Positions 1 to 8,283 of a stretch of DNA of 21,584 bases are shown here, one piece after another. The notes under the pieces are model-generated. The model saw nothing but the letters and a program-made list of their open reading frames with translations. It had not been told where the DNA came from and did not search any database. The stretch spans positions 1-21,584 of the forward strand of contig NZ_VKDB01000036.1 of assembly GCF_007280555.1 (NCBI RefSeq), in the 5' to 3' direction. The stretch is from Deinococcus detaillensis (lineage in GTDB: Bacteria; Deinococcota; Deinococci; Deinococcales; Deinococcaceae). The first letter of the stretch is position 1. Every line of letters begins with the position of its first letter. Made by a program: the position numbers and the translations under genes.

Positions 1-193
1 TGTTGCCAGTGTAATTCATTGTGCAACAGAGTTACGCAAGACGTAGAGGCCGTGCCAGTGGGCAGGTTAAAACCATTGCGATATCGGGCGTTTTCGCAAT
101 GAAGGATGGGAACTCCGTCGCAGGCGGAACTTCCATCAGACAGACCAATCGCAAACTTCTCAAACCACCAGAGCCGATTTTTGACTCGCTGTC
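1..193. other. Gene-free window edge downstream of the MFS gene
   Basis: No coding sequence is convincing here; the plus-strand reading frame that begins in this stretch runs antisense through the MFS gene and has a shadow-like composition. The first 28 bases form an inverted repeat, TGTTGC (1-6) with GCAACA (23-28). The stretch also carries the hairpin listed separately at 74-101. The edge could be the margin of a mobile element lying outside the window, but nothing visible proves it. Confidence 0.4.
74..101 (-). terminator. Possible terminator of the MFS gene
   Basis: CATTGCG (74-80) and CGCAATG (95-101) form a perfect 7-bp stem with a 14-nt loop. Read on the minus strand, downstream of the MFS stop, the stem is followed by GGTTTTAA, a short U-rich tail. 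It lies about 93 nt after the stop codon at 194-196. The weak T-tract keeps this tentative. Confidence 0.35.
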
Positions 194-1432
194 TCAGGCT
201 ATTCGGCTCTCCGTACTGCTCACCGCCAAAGGTTTTTGCCTCAGCAGCAGTCCCAGCGCCACCAGAACCAGTGCTACCATCGTGCCGTACGTTGCACCAG
301 GGCCGACGCGCGAATACAGTTGCCCGCCGCCGAGTGGTCCCACCACCTGCGCCAGGGAGCCAATCGCCTGTGCCCCGCCCTGTACCTGCCCCTGTGCTTC
401 AGCAGGCGCGGCAATGGAGATCAGGGTGTTCTGGGCGGCACTGAACATTCCCTCGCCCACTGCGAAGAACAGCGTGCCGACGTACAGCAGCGCCGCCTGC
501 GGGAACACGGGCAGCAGCGCCATGCACAGCATCCCGATTACGCCCACCGAGAGGCCCAGGACAGCTACGCCGCGTTCCTTCAAGACCCTGATCAAGAATG
601 GCAACAACACGCCCTGTGCCACGATGTCGGTTGCGCCGATGATGATGAACAGTGTGCTGACCCGCGACGGCCCCCAGCCCAGGGTGTCCCGGCCCAACAG
701 CGCCAGCGTTATCTGGAGGATGGACAGCGGCAGCAGGAACAGCACGCTGACCGTGACCAGCCGCCGCACGGCTGGAAAGGCGAGTGCACCCGACAATTGC
801 TTGAGGGGATTGAGGTGCGCCGCGTCGAAGTGGGCAACGCGGCGCGAGGCCGGGAGGCTTTCCGGCAGCACGAACAGACCCCAAAGCATGTTGAGCAGCG
901 ACACGCCCGCCGCCAGGAACATCGGAGCGTTCAGGCTGAGGTGTGAAGCCAGGCCGCCAATCGCGGGCCCGAGGATGAAGGCTGCGCCCGTCGTCGCGCC
1001 GAGCAGCCCAAAGACCCTGCCGCGCTCCTCTTCCGGGGTGGTGTCGGCCACGTAACCGAAGAGTGCGCCGAAGCCGCCTGCGAACAGGCCTTCAACAATG
1101 CGCCCGACGAACAGCACCCACAGGCTGCCACCGATGCCGAAGAGGACATAGCCGATGGCCGAACCCAGCAGGCTGAGGATCAGGATGGGGCGGCGTCCGT
1201 AAGCGTCGCTGAGTGCGCCCAGCACTGGGGCTGAGAAGAACGAGAGGAAGGCGTAGGCCGCGCCCAGCAGGCCGATCACGATGGCCTGCTGCGAGACTTG
1301 TGGAACGTACTGGGCCACGATGAACGGCAGCACCGGGAACACCAAGCTGATGCCCATGGCGAACAGGAAGGCGGTGACGAGGAGGAATAGGAGCGGAGCT
1401 TTCTTGGCTGGCGTTTGAGGAGACTCGTGCAT
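194..1432 (-). CDS. MFS drug exporter, Tet(A)-like DHA1 family
   Basis: This 412-residue inner-membrane protein probably exports a drug or metabolite by proton antiport. The family signature is clear: the loop 2-3 motif [13 protein letters not shown], then [10 protein letters not shown] in TM4 and the TetA-like segment [16 protein letters not shown] before a glycine-rich TM5. The N-terminal cytoplasmic tail ([13 protein letters not shown]) precedes a first helix containing FPVLPFIV. Length matches class TetA/TCR exporters (about 400 aa, 12 helices). The ATG at 1432 is favoured because TAGCCT sits exactly 6 bp upstream, the leaderless pattern seen at other genes here. The AraC-type gene lies 53 bp upstream on the same strand and is the obvious candidate regulator. 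Tetracycline specificity cannot be claimed; many Deinococcus relatives of this family have unknown substrates. Confidence 0.88.
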   Translation of the reverse strand: MHESPQTPAKKAPLLFLLVTAFLFAMGISLVFPVLPFIVAQYVPQVSQQAIVIGLLGAAYAFLSFFSAPVLGALSDAYGRRPILILSLLGSAIGYVLFGIGGSLWVLFVGRIVEGLFAGGFGALFGYVADTTPEEERGRVFGLLGATTGAAFILGPAIGGLASHLSLNAPMFLAAGVSLLNMLWGLFVLPESLPASRRVAHFDAAHLNPLKQLSGALAFPAVRRLVTVSVLFLLPLSILQITLALLGRDTLGWGPSRVSTLFIIIGATDIVAQGVLLPFLIRVLKERGVAVLGLSVGVIGMLCMALLPVFPQAALLYVGTLFFAVGEGMFSAAQNTLISIAAPAEAQGQVQGGAQAIGSLAQVVGPLGGGQLYSRVGPGATYGTMVALVLVALGLLLRQKPLAVSSTESRIA

Positions 1433-1438
1433 GCGCTC

Positions 1439-1444
1439 AGGCTA
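1439..1444 (-). promoter_or_regulatory. -10 element TAGCCT of a leaderless MFS transcript
   Basis: Read on the minus strand, TAGCCT is followed by six bases (GAGCGC) and then the ATG of the MFS gene. This spacing would place the transcription start at or next to the A of the start codon. No good -35 hexamer is visible. Confidence 0.5.
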
Positions 1445-1485
1445 GGGGCGGGGGGCCAGCCAAGTCTTGAAGAAAAGCGACCTGC

Positions 1486-2358
1486 TCAAGTGAGGCGGTT
1501 CGCTTCAGGGTGATGAGCGCGGAACCCGCCTATCTCAGCGATCTGCTCCTGCGTCAATCGCTGGGTGGGTAGGTGGCTGGGGCGAAGTTGCGCGAACTGT
1601 CCGAAGCTGCGCGGCGTCATAGAGGAAAGCGATTTGAATTCGCGCGTGAGATGCGCCTGATCAGCGAAACCCAGTTCGTAGGCGAGTTGGGCCAGTGAGA
1701 CGTTCGGGTCAAGCCACAGGCGGTTGTGAATGGCCTCGAAGCGGATCAGGCGCGAAAGGGTCTTGGCGTTCACCCCAACTTCCGCCGCGAACAACCGTTC
1801 CAGGTGCCGGGTGCTGATGTTCAACTCTTCGGCCAAGGTGCCGATCCGGGTCTGGCCGGGACTGCCGTAGAGTTTCAGGGCAATCCCAGCACCTGATTTG
1901 AGCTCCTGCCCCCGCTCGGCCAACAGGCCCAGCAGCCAGTCTTCCAGGAGTTGCCGCGCCTCGTTCCAGGCATCCAGCCGCATCAAAGCACTCATGGCAC
2001 GGGTGAGCAGCGGATGGGTCAGGCTCAGATCCAGGGTGGGCTGGCCAAACTCCCAGTTCAAGAGTTGCCGCGCTCCCCAGGGATACAACTCCACGCCCAG
2101 CGCCTGAGTGGAGCCGAAAGAAACGGCCCGTAGCGGTGTCAGGGTCAGCCCTTCCAGCGAAGCACCGGGCAGGAATTCTAATGCGCCGCCTGTCAGCGGA
2201 CCGCGCCAGGTGGTTCCGGCATGAAAAGTCAGGCGGACCAATTGTTCTGGCATGAAGCGGTGGTCTTGCTGGCCGATGTCGTGGTCCTCATCCACCTGCC
2301 AGTAATTCCGTACCAGGTGTCTCAGGCGAGCGTCGGGCAGGAATTCCACAGAATGCAC
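1486..2358 (-). CDS. AraC family transcriptional regulator
   Basis: This 290-residue cytoplasmic regulator has an N-terminal ligand/dimerisation half (about residues 1-150). Its FLPDARLRHLVRNYWQV opening and MPEQLVRLTFHAG segment resemble the N-terminal domain common in short AraC proteins. The C-terminal double helix-turn-helix covers about residues 170-260. The first helix pair lies in IGTLAEELNISTRHLERLF and the second in VSLAQLAYELGFADQAHLTR, ending in the usual MTPRSF. The start is GTG at 2358; GAGTTGAGGC just upstream gives only a marginal ribosome binding site, so the exact start is uncertain. It lies immediately upstream of, and on the same strand as, the MFS exporter, which it probably controls. 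The effector is unknown. Confidence 0.87.
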   Translation of the reverse strand: MHSVEFLPDARLRHLVRNYWQVDEDHDIGQQDHRFMPEQLVRLTFHAGTTWRGPLTGGALEFLPGASLEGLTLTPLRAVSFGSTQALGVELYPWGARQLLNWEFGQPTLDLSLTHPLLTRAMSALMRLDAWNEARQLLEDWLLGLLAERGQELKSGAGIALKLYGSPGQTRIGTLAEELNISTRHLERLFAAEVGVNAKTLSRLIRFEAIHNRLWLDPNVSLAQLAYELGFADQAHLTREFKSLSSMTPRSFGQFAQLRPSHLPTQRLTQEQIAEIGGFRAHHPEANRLT

Positions 2359-2537
2359 GCCTCAACTCTGGCAGAAATGGGGCCGGGGCGCATCTGCCAC
2401 TAGGGCTGGGCCGGGATATCGCATTTGTTCAAGACAGGGGGGTAAGCGCATGCTGAGCGGATGCGTCGGTTAGGCTGAGCTGGCCCTATGCTCCGATTCA
2501 GATGACCGGTTCGCTCTGGCCCGGCAGACAGAACCTG
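2359..2537. other. Intergenic spacer upstream of the AraC gene
   Basis: There is no credible gene between the AraC start and the hairpin beyond the DUF3089 stop. It must hold the AraC promoter on the minus strand. TTGAAC (reverse of 2427-2432) is a possible -35, but no matching -10 at normal spacing is convincing. Confidence 0.35.
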
Positions 2538-2565
2538 TGGTCACAGACGCTGCTATCTGCGACCA
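2538..2565 (-). terminator. Hairpin after the DUF3089 gene, probable terminator
   Basis: TGGTCACAGA (2538-2547) and TCTGCGACCA (2556-2565) pair over 10 bp with one mismatch around an 8-nt loop. It starts 16 nt beyond the DUF3089 stop on the minus strand and would close the SCP2-ADH-ALDH-DUF3089 transcription unit. The following minus-strand sequence is only mildly U-rich. Confidence 0.4.
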
Positions 2566-2580
2566 TAAGCGTCCCGAGTG

Positions 2581-3774
2581 TCAGGGGCGAGGTTGCGCCA
2601 GCCACGCGGCGGTCTGGGTCCTGACCAGGCCGATGAGGTCACCCTGAGTCAGGTCGATGTCGATCAGGTGCAGGCCCCAGGCCCGCAGGTCACGGCCCGC
2701 CACATTGACGGTTCCGCCGAGTTCCGTGGTGCGCGGACTGCCGGGGTGCGGGATCACCCGGACTTCCAGGAAGGACACGCCGCCACGTTCGGTACACTCG
2801 CCCGTCACGAAGTCCGGCAGGGTGACGAACGGGGTGTCGATGGCCGCGCCACTCGTCCAGGGGGCCGGTCGATGCTGAACGGCGGTGAGGAGCGGGAAGG
2901 TGCGCTTGGTCGTGAAGTAGGGGTGCAGGGTGGCCTGGCCCCCCGTGAGGGCCGCCGGATTCACGCAGGCGGCATGCTGCTCTGGCTGTCCGGGTGCGGC
3001 GGCGGGAACGCGCCCAAAGGCGGGACTGTCCCCCGGTTCGGGCAGCGGTACCCCGGCAGCAAAGGCCGAGTAGCTCACGGCGCAGCCGGTCTGGTCCGCC
3101 GCGCGGCACAGCGGCACGTTCTGAAAGCTGCCGCCCACATCCTGCCCACGGGGGACGCTCACGGGCGCGCCCAGCAGCAGCGCCGACACCAGCCGGGAAC
3201 GCAGCGCGGCGTCCGGCTCAATGTCCTGGGCCAGCAGACGGATCAGGTGATAGCTGCCCTGCGAGTGGCCGATCAGCACAAAGGGGCGGCCATTGTTGCT
3301 GTCCCGCAGGTAGGTCTGCCACGCTGCCCTGACGTCCTGATAGGCCAGTTCACCGCCGTTCTTCTCGAGGCCGAGCAGGGCCGGGATGGTGTTCTGGCGG
3401 TAAAGCGGCGCATACACCCGGCACACCGAGGAAAACCGCGCCGCTTGCTGGCGGGTCACGTCCGCCTCACCGCCGGGCCGCAAGTCCGCGTTGGGCGCGA
3501 AGTCCCACGACGCGGTGGGATACACGTAAAAGCAGTCCACCGGTGCCTGCGGATCGGCCTGAAAGGTCTCACGGGTCCGGGTGCCGTCCGGCGCGATGCG
3601 GGTCGCGTCCAAGTCCGTCTGGCACAGGCTGGACTGGTCCGGGCGGCACAGCCAGGCCTGCGGACTGCGGTAATCGGGGGCCGCAGCCAGACGTGGCGCG
3701 CAGCCCGCGAGGAGGCCGAGGGCCAATCCGCCCAGCAGCGGGCGAATGGCCTTGCGGTAAAAGTCTTGAATCAT
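2581..3774 (-). CDS. DUF3089 alpha/beta-hydrolase-like lipoprotein
   Basis: This 397-residue protein of the DUF3089 family is probably an exported serine hydrolase. The N-terminus has a charged stretch, a hydrophobic core and the lipobox LLAGC with Cys25, so it should be lipidated and membrane-anchored outside the cytoplasm. The DUF3089 hallmark CFYVYPTASWDF comes early. The nucleophile elbow GHSQGSYHLIRLLAQD carries the candidate catalytic Ser. I chose the ATG at 3774 over the in-frame start at 3840: it puts the signal peptide at the true N-terminus, and GGAG lies about 8 nt upstream. It lies 96 nt after the aldehyde dehydrogenase and may be the last gene of that operon, for example releasing an alcohol from an ester. 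That role is inferred from position only. Confidence 0.82.
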   Translation of the reverse strand: MIQDFYRKAIRPLLGGLALGLLAGCAPRLAAAPDYRSPQAWLCRPDQSSLCQTDLDATRIAPDGTRTRETFQADPQAPVDCFYVYPTASWDFAPNADLRPGGEADVTRQQAARFSSVCRVYAPLYRQNTIPALLGLEKNGGELAYQDVRAAWQTYLRDSNNGRPFVLIGHSQGSYHLIRLLAQDIEPDAALRSRLVSALLLGAPVSVPRGQDVGGSFQNVPLCRAADQTGCAVSYSAFAAGVPLPEPGDSPAFGRVPAAAPGQPEQHAACVNPAALTGGQATLHPYFTTKRTFPLLTAVQHRPAPWTSGAAIDTPFVTLPDFVTGECTERGGVSFLEVRVIPHPGSPRTTELGGTVNVAGRDLRAWGLHLIDIDLTQGDLIGLVRTQTAAWLAQPRP

Positions 3775-3870
3775 GGCAGGTCTCCAGTGGCTCTCAGACG
3801 GACTCTGATTGAGTGGGGTGAGGGAGAGAGAAACGTCCACCTCCGGGCGCAGCGCGAACGGCAGTCCAGA

Positions 3871-5352
3871 TTAGAACATCTGCATAGGCGAGTCGTTCAG
3901 GTCCACGATGATGCTCTTGGTCTCCAGATAGGCGTCCAGCGCCTGCGGCCCCAGTTCACGGCCCAGACCACTTTGCTTGAAGCCGCCGAAGGGCAGCGTG
4001 GGCGAGAGGATCTGGTAGGTGTTCACCCACACGGTCCCCGCATGCAGGTCCCGCGCAAAGCGCATGGCCCTCTTGATGTCCCGCGTCCAGACCGCCCCGG
4101 CCAGGCCATAGATGGAACCGTTGGCAATATCCAGGGCCTCTTTCTCGGTGTCGAAGGGAATGACGGACAGCACCGGGCCGAAGATCTCCTCGGCGGCGAT
4201 GGGCATGTCAGGCGTGACGTCGGTGAAGACCGTCGGCGGAATGAAATAACCTGCCCCCTCCCCGGCTCCGGGTACATCCCCGCCGCCCGTGAGAAGTGTC
4301 GCGCCGCAGCGTTTCCCGTCGGCGATGTACCCGCGCACCCGTTCGTACTGCTCGGCGCTCACCACTGGACCGATATCGCTGCTGATGTCGCCCGCGTCGC
4401 CGACGGTAAGTTCCTCGACGCGCTCTTTCAGGCGTGCGGTGAACGCGCCGTAGATGGAGCGCTCCACCAGGACGCGCGAACCCGCCTGGCAGACCTGCCC
4501 ACTGTTCAGGAAAATACCGAACAGTGCGCCGGAGACGGCCTCGTCCAGATCCGTGTCGGCAAAGACGATGTTCGCGCTCTTGCCGCCCAGTTCCAGCGTG
4601 AGGCGCTTGAGGTGGTCGGCGGCGGCCCGCATGATGTGCTTGCCCGTCTCAGTTGCTCCGGTAAAGGCGATCTTGGGCACGTCAGGGTGCGCCACCAGTG
4701 CCCGGCCCGCCTCATCGCCGCCGGGGATGACGCTCAGAACGCCCGCTGGGACGCCCGCGTCGTGCAGCACCTCGGCCAGCAGCAGCGCCGTGAACGGACT
4801 TTGCGGGGCGGGTTTCAGAATGCACGGGCAGCCTGCGGCGAGCGCTGCTCCCACCTTCCAGACCGGCATCAGCAGCGGGAAATTCCAGGGTGTGATCAGG
4901 CCCGCTACACCGATGGGCTGCTTGACGGTCATGGCGAGGTAGTCACCCTGTGGCCCGGCCAGGCTAAAAGGTGCGGTGACGCCGCTGGGCTGCGGGATGA
5001 GGGTGGCGAAGTAGTCCAGGGCGTTGGCGGCCAGCGGCACTTCCATCCACGCGGCGAAATTCAGGGTCATGCCCATCTCGGCGCTCATCACGGCGCTGAA
5101 CTCGTCGGCACGTTCCCGGATCAGCTCGGCGGCGCGGACCAGGATGCGGGTGCGCTCCAGCGGGTCGATGGACGTCCACGTCCGGTCCTGATGGGCGGCG
5201 GTGGCGAGCCTGACCGCCTCGTCGATGTCGGCGGCGGAGCCGCTGGCGCTGCGGGCCAGCACATCGCCGGTGGACGGGTTGATGACGTCCAGTGTGGCCA
5301 GGCGCTGCTGGAAACTACCGCTCAGAAAGAGGGCGCGTTCGTGCAGGTTCAT
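3871..5352 (-). CDS. NAD(P)-dependent aldehyde dehydrogenase
   Basis: This 493-residue cytosolic enzyme oxidises an aldehyde to the carboxylic acid. All ALDH landmarks are present: the oxyanion region PWNFPLLMPVWKVGAALAAG, the Rossmann motif FTGATETG, the general base Glu254 in LELGGKSAN, and the nucleophile Cys288 in NSGQVCQAGSR. Further on are EEIFGPVLSVIPF and the C-terminal PFGGFKQSGLGRE. Length is typical of class-1/betaine-type ALDHs. The ATG overlaps the stop of the upstream alcohol dehydrogenase (ATGA) and is preceded by GGAGGA at 5-nt spacing, so translation is coupled. Context indicates it converts the aldehyde made by that dehydrogenase. The natural substrate is not identifiable from sequence. 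Confidence 0.93.
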   Translation of the reverse strand: MNLHERALFLSGSFQQRLATLDVINPSTGDVLARSASGSAADIDEAVRLATAAHQDRTWTSIDPLERTRILVRAAELIRERADEFSAVMSAEMGMTLNFAAWMEVPLAANALDYFATLIPQPSGVTAPFSLAGPQGDYLAMTVKQPIGVAGLITPWNFPLLMPVWKVGAALAAGCPCILKPAPQSPFTALLLAEVLHDAGVPAGVLSVIPGGDEAGRALVAHPDVPKIAFTGATETGKHIMRAAADHLKRLTLELGGKSANIVFADTDLDEAVSGALFGIFLNSGQVCQAGSRVLVERSIYGAFTARLKERVEELTVGDAGDISSDIGPVVSAEQYERVRGYIADGKRCGATLLTGGGDVPGAGEGAGYFIPPTVFTDVTPDMPIAAEEIFGPVLSVIPFDTEKEALDIANGSIYGLAGAVWTRDIKRAMRFARDLHAGTVWVNTYQILSPTLPFGGFKQSGLGRELGPQALDAYLETKSIIVDLNDSPMQMF

Positions 5353-6470
5353 GTTTCCTCCATCAGGATGACCGCCCGGCGCACCTCACCGCGTGCCAGC
5401 GCGTCCAGCGCCTGCGGCAACTCATCCAGCGTGAAGCGGTGGCTGATCAGTTCGTCAATTTTCAGACCGCCAGCGCGGTATTTTTCCAGAATCAACGGCA
5501 GGTCGCGTCCAGCCACGGCCTGGCCGTACCAGCTCCCCGTGATCAGTTTGGATTCGGCGGGAATGCTGAATGCGCCGAGTTCCACCGTCTGCTCCGGGCT
5601 GGCCACACCCACCACCACCACTTTCCCAGCCTTGCGGGTCAGGCCATAGGCGAGCGCGATGGTATCGGGGTGGCCTACCACCTCATACGTGTCGTCCGCG
5701 CCCAGGCCGTCCGTCATGTCCAGCACAGCGCTGATCGGATCGCCGACCTCGGCGGTGTTGATGGTGTCGGTGGCCCCGAACGCGCGGGCGTCCTCCAGTT
5801 TGCGGGCGTCGCGGTCCAGGGCGATGATCCGGGTGGCCCCGTCCAGCCGGGCCGCCTGGATCACATTGAGACCCACGCCGCCGCAGCCGATGACCGCCAC
5901 TCGCCGCCCAGCCGCGCCGCCCGCCGTATTCATGACCGCGCCGTATCCGGTCATCACCGCGCAGCCCGTGATGGCGGCCACGTCGAACGGCACATCCCTG
6001 GAGATCGGCACCAGCGCCGCTTCCGGCACCACCGTCCGCTCAGCCAGGCAGGAGGTCTGGCTGAACATGTACACGTCTTCGCCGTTCTGGGAAAAGGGTG
6101 TGGTGCCGTCGGGCATCGTCCCCATCGTCATCAGGGTGAACGCCTCGTCGCACATGTCGGGGCGGCCCGTGGTGCAGAAAAAGCACTCGCCACACGACGG
6201 CACCCAGTTGAAGATGACGTGGTCACCGACGCCCACGCGGGTCACCCCGTCGCCCACCGCCTCCACGACACCGGCCCCCTCGTGGCCCAGCACCAGCGGC
6301 GTGAGCTGGGGAATGGTGCCGCTGACTACGCTGAGATCCGAGTGGCAGACGCCCGCTGCCCTGACCTTCACGCGCACCTGACCGGGTCCAGGGTCCGCCA
6401 GCGTCACCAGTTCCACCGAGACCGCCTGACCAGTCTCATGCAGCACGGCTGCCCTGACCTGAAGGCTCAC
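5349..6470 (-). CDS. Zinc-dependent alcohol dehydrogenase (MDR, class III-like)
   Basis: This 373-residue cytosolic medium-chain dehydrogenase makes an aldehyde from an alcohol using NAD. Catalytic zinc ligands are visible as Cys42 in GVCHSD and His63-Glu64 in LGHEGAGVVEAVG. The structural zinc lobe is intact, with Cys93, Cys96, Cys99 and Cys107. The nucleotide fold shows GCGGVGLNVIQ, followed by an Asp in ALDRDARKLE, pointing to NAD rather than NADP. The overall pattern resembles the class III/NDMA-dependent branch. The start is GTG at 6470, overlapping the SCP2 stop as GTGA; the stop overlaps the aldehyde dehydrogenase start as ATGA. These junctions put all three genes in one operon. Formaldehyde/glutathione specificity cannot be inferred. 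Confidence 0.92.
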   Translation of the reverse strand: MSLQVRAAVLHETGQAVSVELVTLADPGPGQVRVKVRAAGVCHSDLSVVSGTIPQLTPLVLGHEGAGVVEAVGDGVTRVGVGDHVIFNWVPSCGECFFCTTGRPDMCDEAFTLMTMGTMPDGTTPFSQNGEDVYMFSQTSCLAERTVVPEAALVPISRDVPFDVAAITGCAVMTGYGAVMNTAGGAAGRRVAVIGCGGVGLNVIQAARLDGATRIIALDRDARKLEDARAFGATDTINTAEVGDPISAVLDMTDGLGADDTYEVVGHPDTIALAYGLTRKAGKVVVVGVASPEQTVELGAFSIPAESKLITGSWYGQAVAGRDLPLILEKYRAGGLKIDELISHRFTLDELPQALDALARGEVRRAVILMEET

Positions 6471-6886
6471 GCCAGGTCCCCGGCGCGGCCCCGCTCGGTC
6501 ATCACGTCGCGGTAGACCTGGGAGATGGACGGCATCAGCGGCAGCAGTTTCAGCGCCTTGGCAATGCTGCCCTGCGCCTTGATCTGCCCGCGTGCCAGGG
6601 CCTGCGGCACGTTCAGCTTCCCGCTCCAGAAGCGGTTGCCCACGTCACCGTGCAGCGTGAAGGTCACGTCGGGCGTGGGGCCGTCCTCACCAAAAAAGTA
6701 CCCCATGGCCTGACCCTCGGATGGACTCTTGCCGTCCATGACCAGCCGTAAGTCCGGGTCGGTGTACACAAAGGCGATGACGATACCCGCCTTGGCGAGG
6801 CCCCGGGCGGTGTCCGTGTCCTGACCGCGTTCCAGCACAGCCTGAAGGACATCCTGCATCTCCTGCGTATTCGCAAATATTGCCAT
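6467..6886 (-). CDS. SCP2 sterol-binding-domain protein
   Basis: This 139-residue soluble protein matches single-domain SCP2 carriers. It has the central strand/turn block DLRLVMDGKSPSEGQAMGYFFGEDGPTPDVTF in pieces, then GDVGNRFWSGKLNVPQALARGQIKAQGSIAKALKLLPLMP, the typical SCP2 stretch in which a small amount of ligand-binding domain ends in KALKLLP. Such domains bind sterols, fatty acyl groups or other hydrophobic ligands. It is the first gene of the operon. The ATG at 6886 has TACCCT exactly 6 bp upstream, so a leaderless message is likely. The context suggests it holds or presents a hydrophobic alcohol or aldehyde to the two dehydrogenases encoded next. That role is an inference. Confidence 0.85.
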   Translation of the reverse strand: MAIFANTQEMQDVLQAVLERGQDTDTARGLAKAGIVIAFVYTDPDLRLVMDGKSPSEGQAMGYFFGEDGPTPDVTFTLHGDVGNRFWSGKLNVPQALARGQIKAQGSIAKALKLLPLMPSISQVYRDVMTERGRAGDLA

Positions 6887-6956
6887 GCCCCAAGGGTAGA
6901 CAAGGTGGGCGCGACGAAACAGGCAACTGGTTGACAGCGTGCGTTACCCTGATGGT
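6887..6956. promoter_or_regulatory. Divergent promoter region of the SCP2 operon and XRE gene
   Basis: Only 70 bp separate the two start codons. On the minus strand TACCCT (reverse of 6893-6898) stands 6 bp from the SCP2 ATG. On the plus strand TACCCT (6945-6950) stands 6 bp from the XRE ATG at 6957. The two -10 elements are mirror images. TTGACA at 6931-6936 is too close (8 bp) to the plus-strand -10 to be its -35, so it may be coincidental. A regulator bound between the two could control both directions. Confidence 0.55.
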
Positions 6957-7676
6957 ATGCCCATTTCCCTGGCCCAGTCTTTGGCCCAGCGCCGAACTGC
7001 ACTCGGCCTGACGCAGGCAGACCTGGCCCGGCAGGCGGGCTGCACGCGGCAATACGTGGCGCAACTGGAACGCGGCGAACGCTCACGCCCGTCCATGACG
7101 GTGGCATCAGGACTGGCGCGCGGGCTGTGGCTGACCGGAACCCAGCGGCGGGCGTGGCTGATGCTGGCCGGGTACACTGACGCCGAACCAGCCCCGCGTG
7201 AAGGCGTGGCCGTGGACCAGATGGCGGCGGACCTCCTCAACCTGATTCCCGCTCCGGCGGTGCTGCACGACGGCACCTGGCACATGTCGATGCTGAATGC
7301 GGCGGCGCGGGAGGTGCTGACACACCTGGGCTTCGATGGGGAACCGGGCCGCTCCCTGCTGTTCATGGTCTTCGACGAGCGGCACCGCGCCCACTATCCC
7401 CAGTGGGAACCCTGGGCGCGGTACGTCCTGGCGCAGTTCAAGCGTGACAGTGCGCCGCTGAGCCATACCCCCGCCTACACCGAACTCCTGCGCGAACTCC
7501 GCATGTTCAGGGACTTCACCCGGCTGTGGCGGCATGTTGATCCTGCCGAAGACACCACGCCCATGATGCCGATCCAGTACCAGCTTCCAGGCCAGCCCAC
7601 CCTCACCTTTACCCTGGCCCGCATGCAGTTTGTTAACACGCCGGAATTGTGGGGCATCGTGTTTCTACCTGCCTGA
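6957..7676 (+). CDS. XRE family regulator with MmyB-like ligand-binding domain
   Basis: This 239-residue cytoplasmic repressor/activator has an XRE helix-turn-helix at about residues 3-65; LGLTQADLARQAGCTRQYVAQLERGERSRPS is the classic fold, cited here in outline. Residues about 85-235 form the MmyB-type PAS-like ligand-binding domain, with the family features LLNLIPAPAVLHDGTWHM, LNAAAREVL and LLFMVFDERHRAHYPQWE. I start at 6957 rather than the in-frame GTG at 6939 because TACCCT lies 6 bp before 6957. It is divergent from the SCP2-ADH-ALDH operon. XRE/MmyB proteins often sit next to an oxidoreductase they control, so it probably senses the operon's substrate, perhaps a fatty acid-like ligand. 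Confidence 0.9.
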   Translation: MPISLAQSLAQRRTALGLTQADLARQAGCTRQYVAQLERGERSRPSMTVASGLARGLWLTGTQRRAWLMLAGYTDAEPAPREGVAVDQMAADLLNLIPAPAVLHDGTWHMSMLNAAAREVLTHLGFDGEPGRSLLFMVFDERHRAHYPQWEPWARYVLAQFKRDSAPLSHTPAYTELLRELRMFRDFTRLWRHVDPAEDTTPMMPIQYQLPGQPTLTFTLARMQFVNTPELWGIVFLPA

Positions 7677-8283
7677 TCATCCCTCTGTCCATGAATCAGC
7701 CGGGGGGACGATACAGCACCCTCGCAGGGGCAGACCTCGTGAGGGCAACGGCCAACCTCACGGACGATCCGGCCAGCTCTGGGAGAGAAGCCCTGGTCGT
7801 CGAGGATCAGTCCCCACCGGGAACGTCGTTGCCGATCTCGAACGCGTGCCGATCTATGAGGGGCCATTGGACGGGGGCTGTTTGGTATGGATCTGGCGGT
7901 CCCGCGTCTGTTGGCGTTGCTGCGGGCAGACCTGGGGTGGCTGACACAAACCCTCAGCAAATTGGAACAGCCCTGAGCGCACTTGCGCGCGTGGTACGGC
8001 TTTTCTCAGTCGCATCTGGCGCTTAACACGGTTTGAGTCCGCAGCAGCATTCCGATCTGGACAACGTTCTGGCGCTTGTCAGATCAGCTCTCCTGAATAC
8101 AGGAGCGTGCGTGGGGCAAACTGAATGTGCATTGGCACCCAAGAGCGGATTTCTGTTCCTATGCTAGTCAAACCCCAATACTGAGGGGCACCGCACGGTC
8201 AAGGGGCAACACTGGCAACCCACGCAGGTCAGGAACGTCCTGCTCAGAAGTGTTCATCCGGTAACGAATTACTGTAAGGCAGT
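7677..8283. other. About 600 bp without a convincing gene
   Basis: Frames on both strands are open in places, but their translations are low-complexity Arg/Pro/Ser-rich shadows. The best small candidate is ATG 7887 to TGA 7976, a 29-residue peptide that looks amphipathic (LLALLRADLGWLTQTLSKLE) and could be the head of a decayed gene. It has no clear start signal. Near the Doc end there is a weak 5-bp hairpin, GCAGG (8224-8228) with CCTGC (8239-8243), that might end the toxin-antitoxin transcript. I see no RNA gene, repeat array or insertion sequence. Confidence 0.4.

Noticed and set aside
2578..5649. A 1023-codon plus-strand frame
   Set aside because: Antisense to the DUF3089 and aldehyde dehydrogenase genes and the end of the ADH gene; Gly/Arg/Gln-rich with no family motif, typical of a GC-rich shadow.
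6931..6936. TTGACA as -35 of the XRE gene
   Set aside because: Only 8 bp from the TACCCT -10; spacing is incompatible with a normal promoter.
7887..7976. A 29-codon ORF with an amphipathic peptide
   Set aside because: No ribosome binding site, no leaderless -10, and no family; noted as a possible remnant only.
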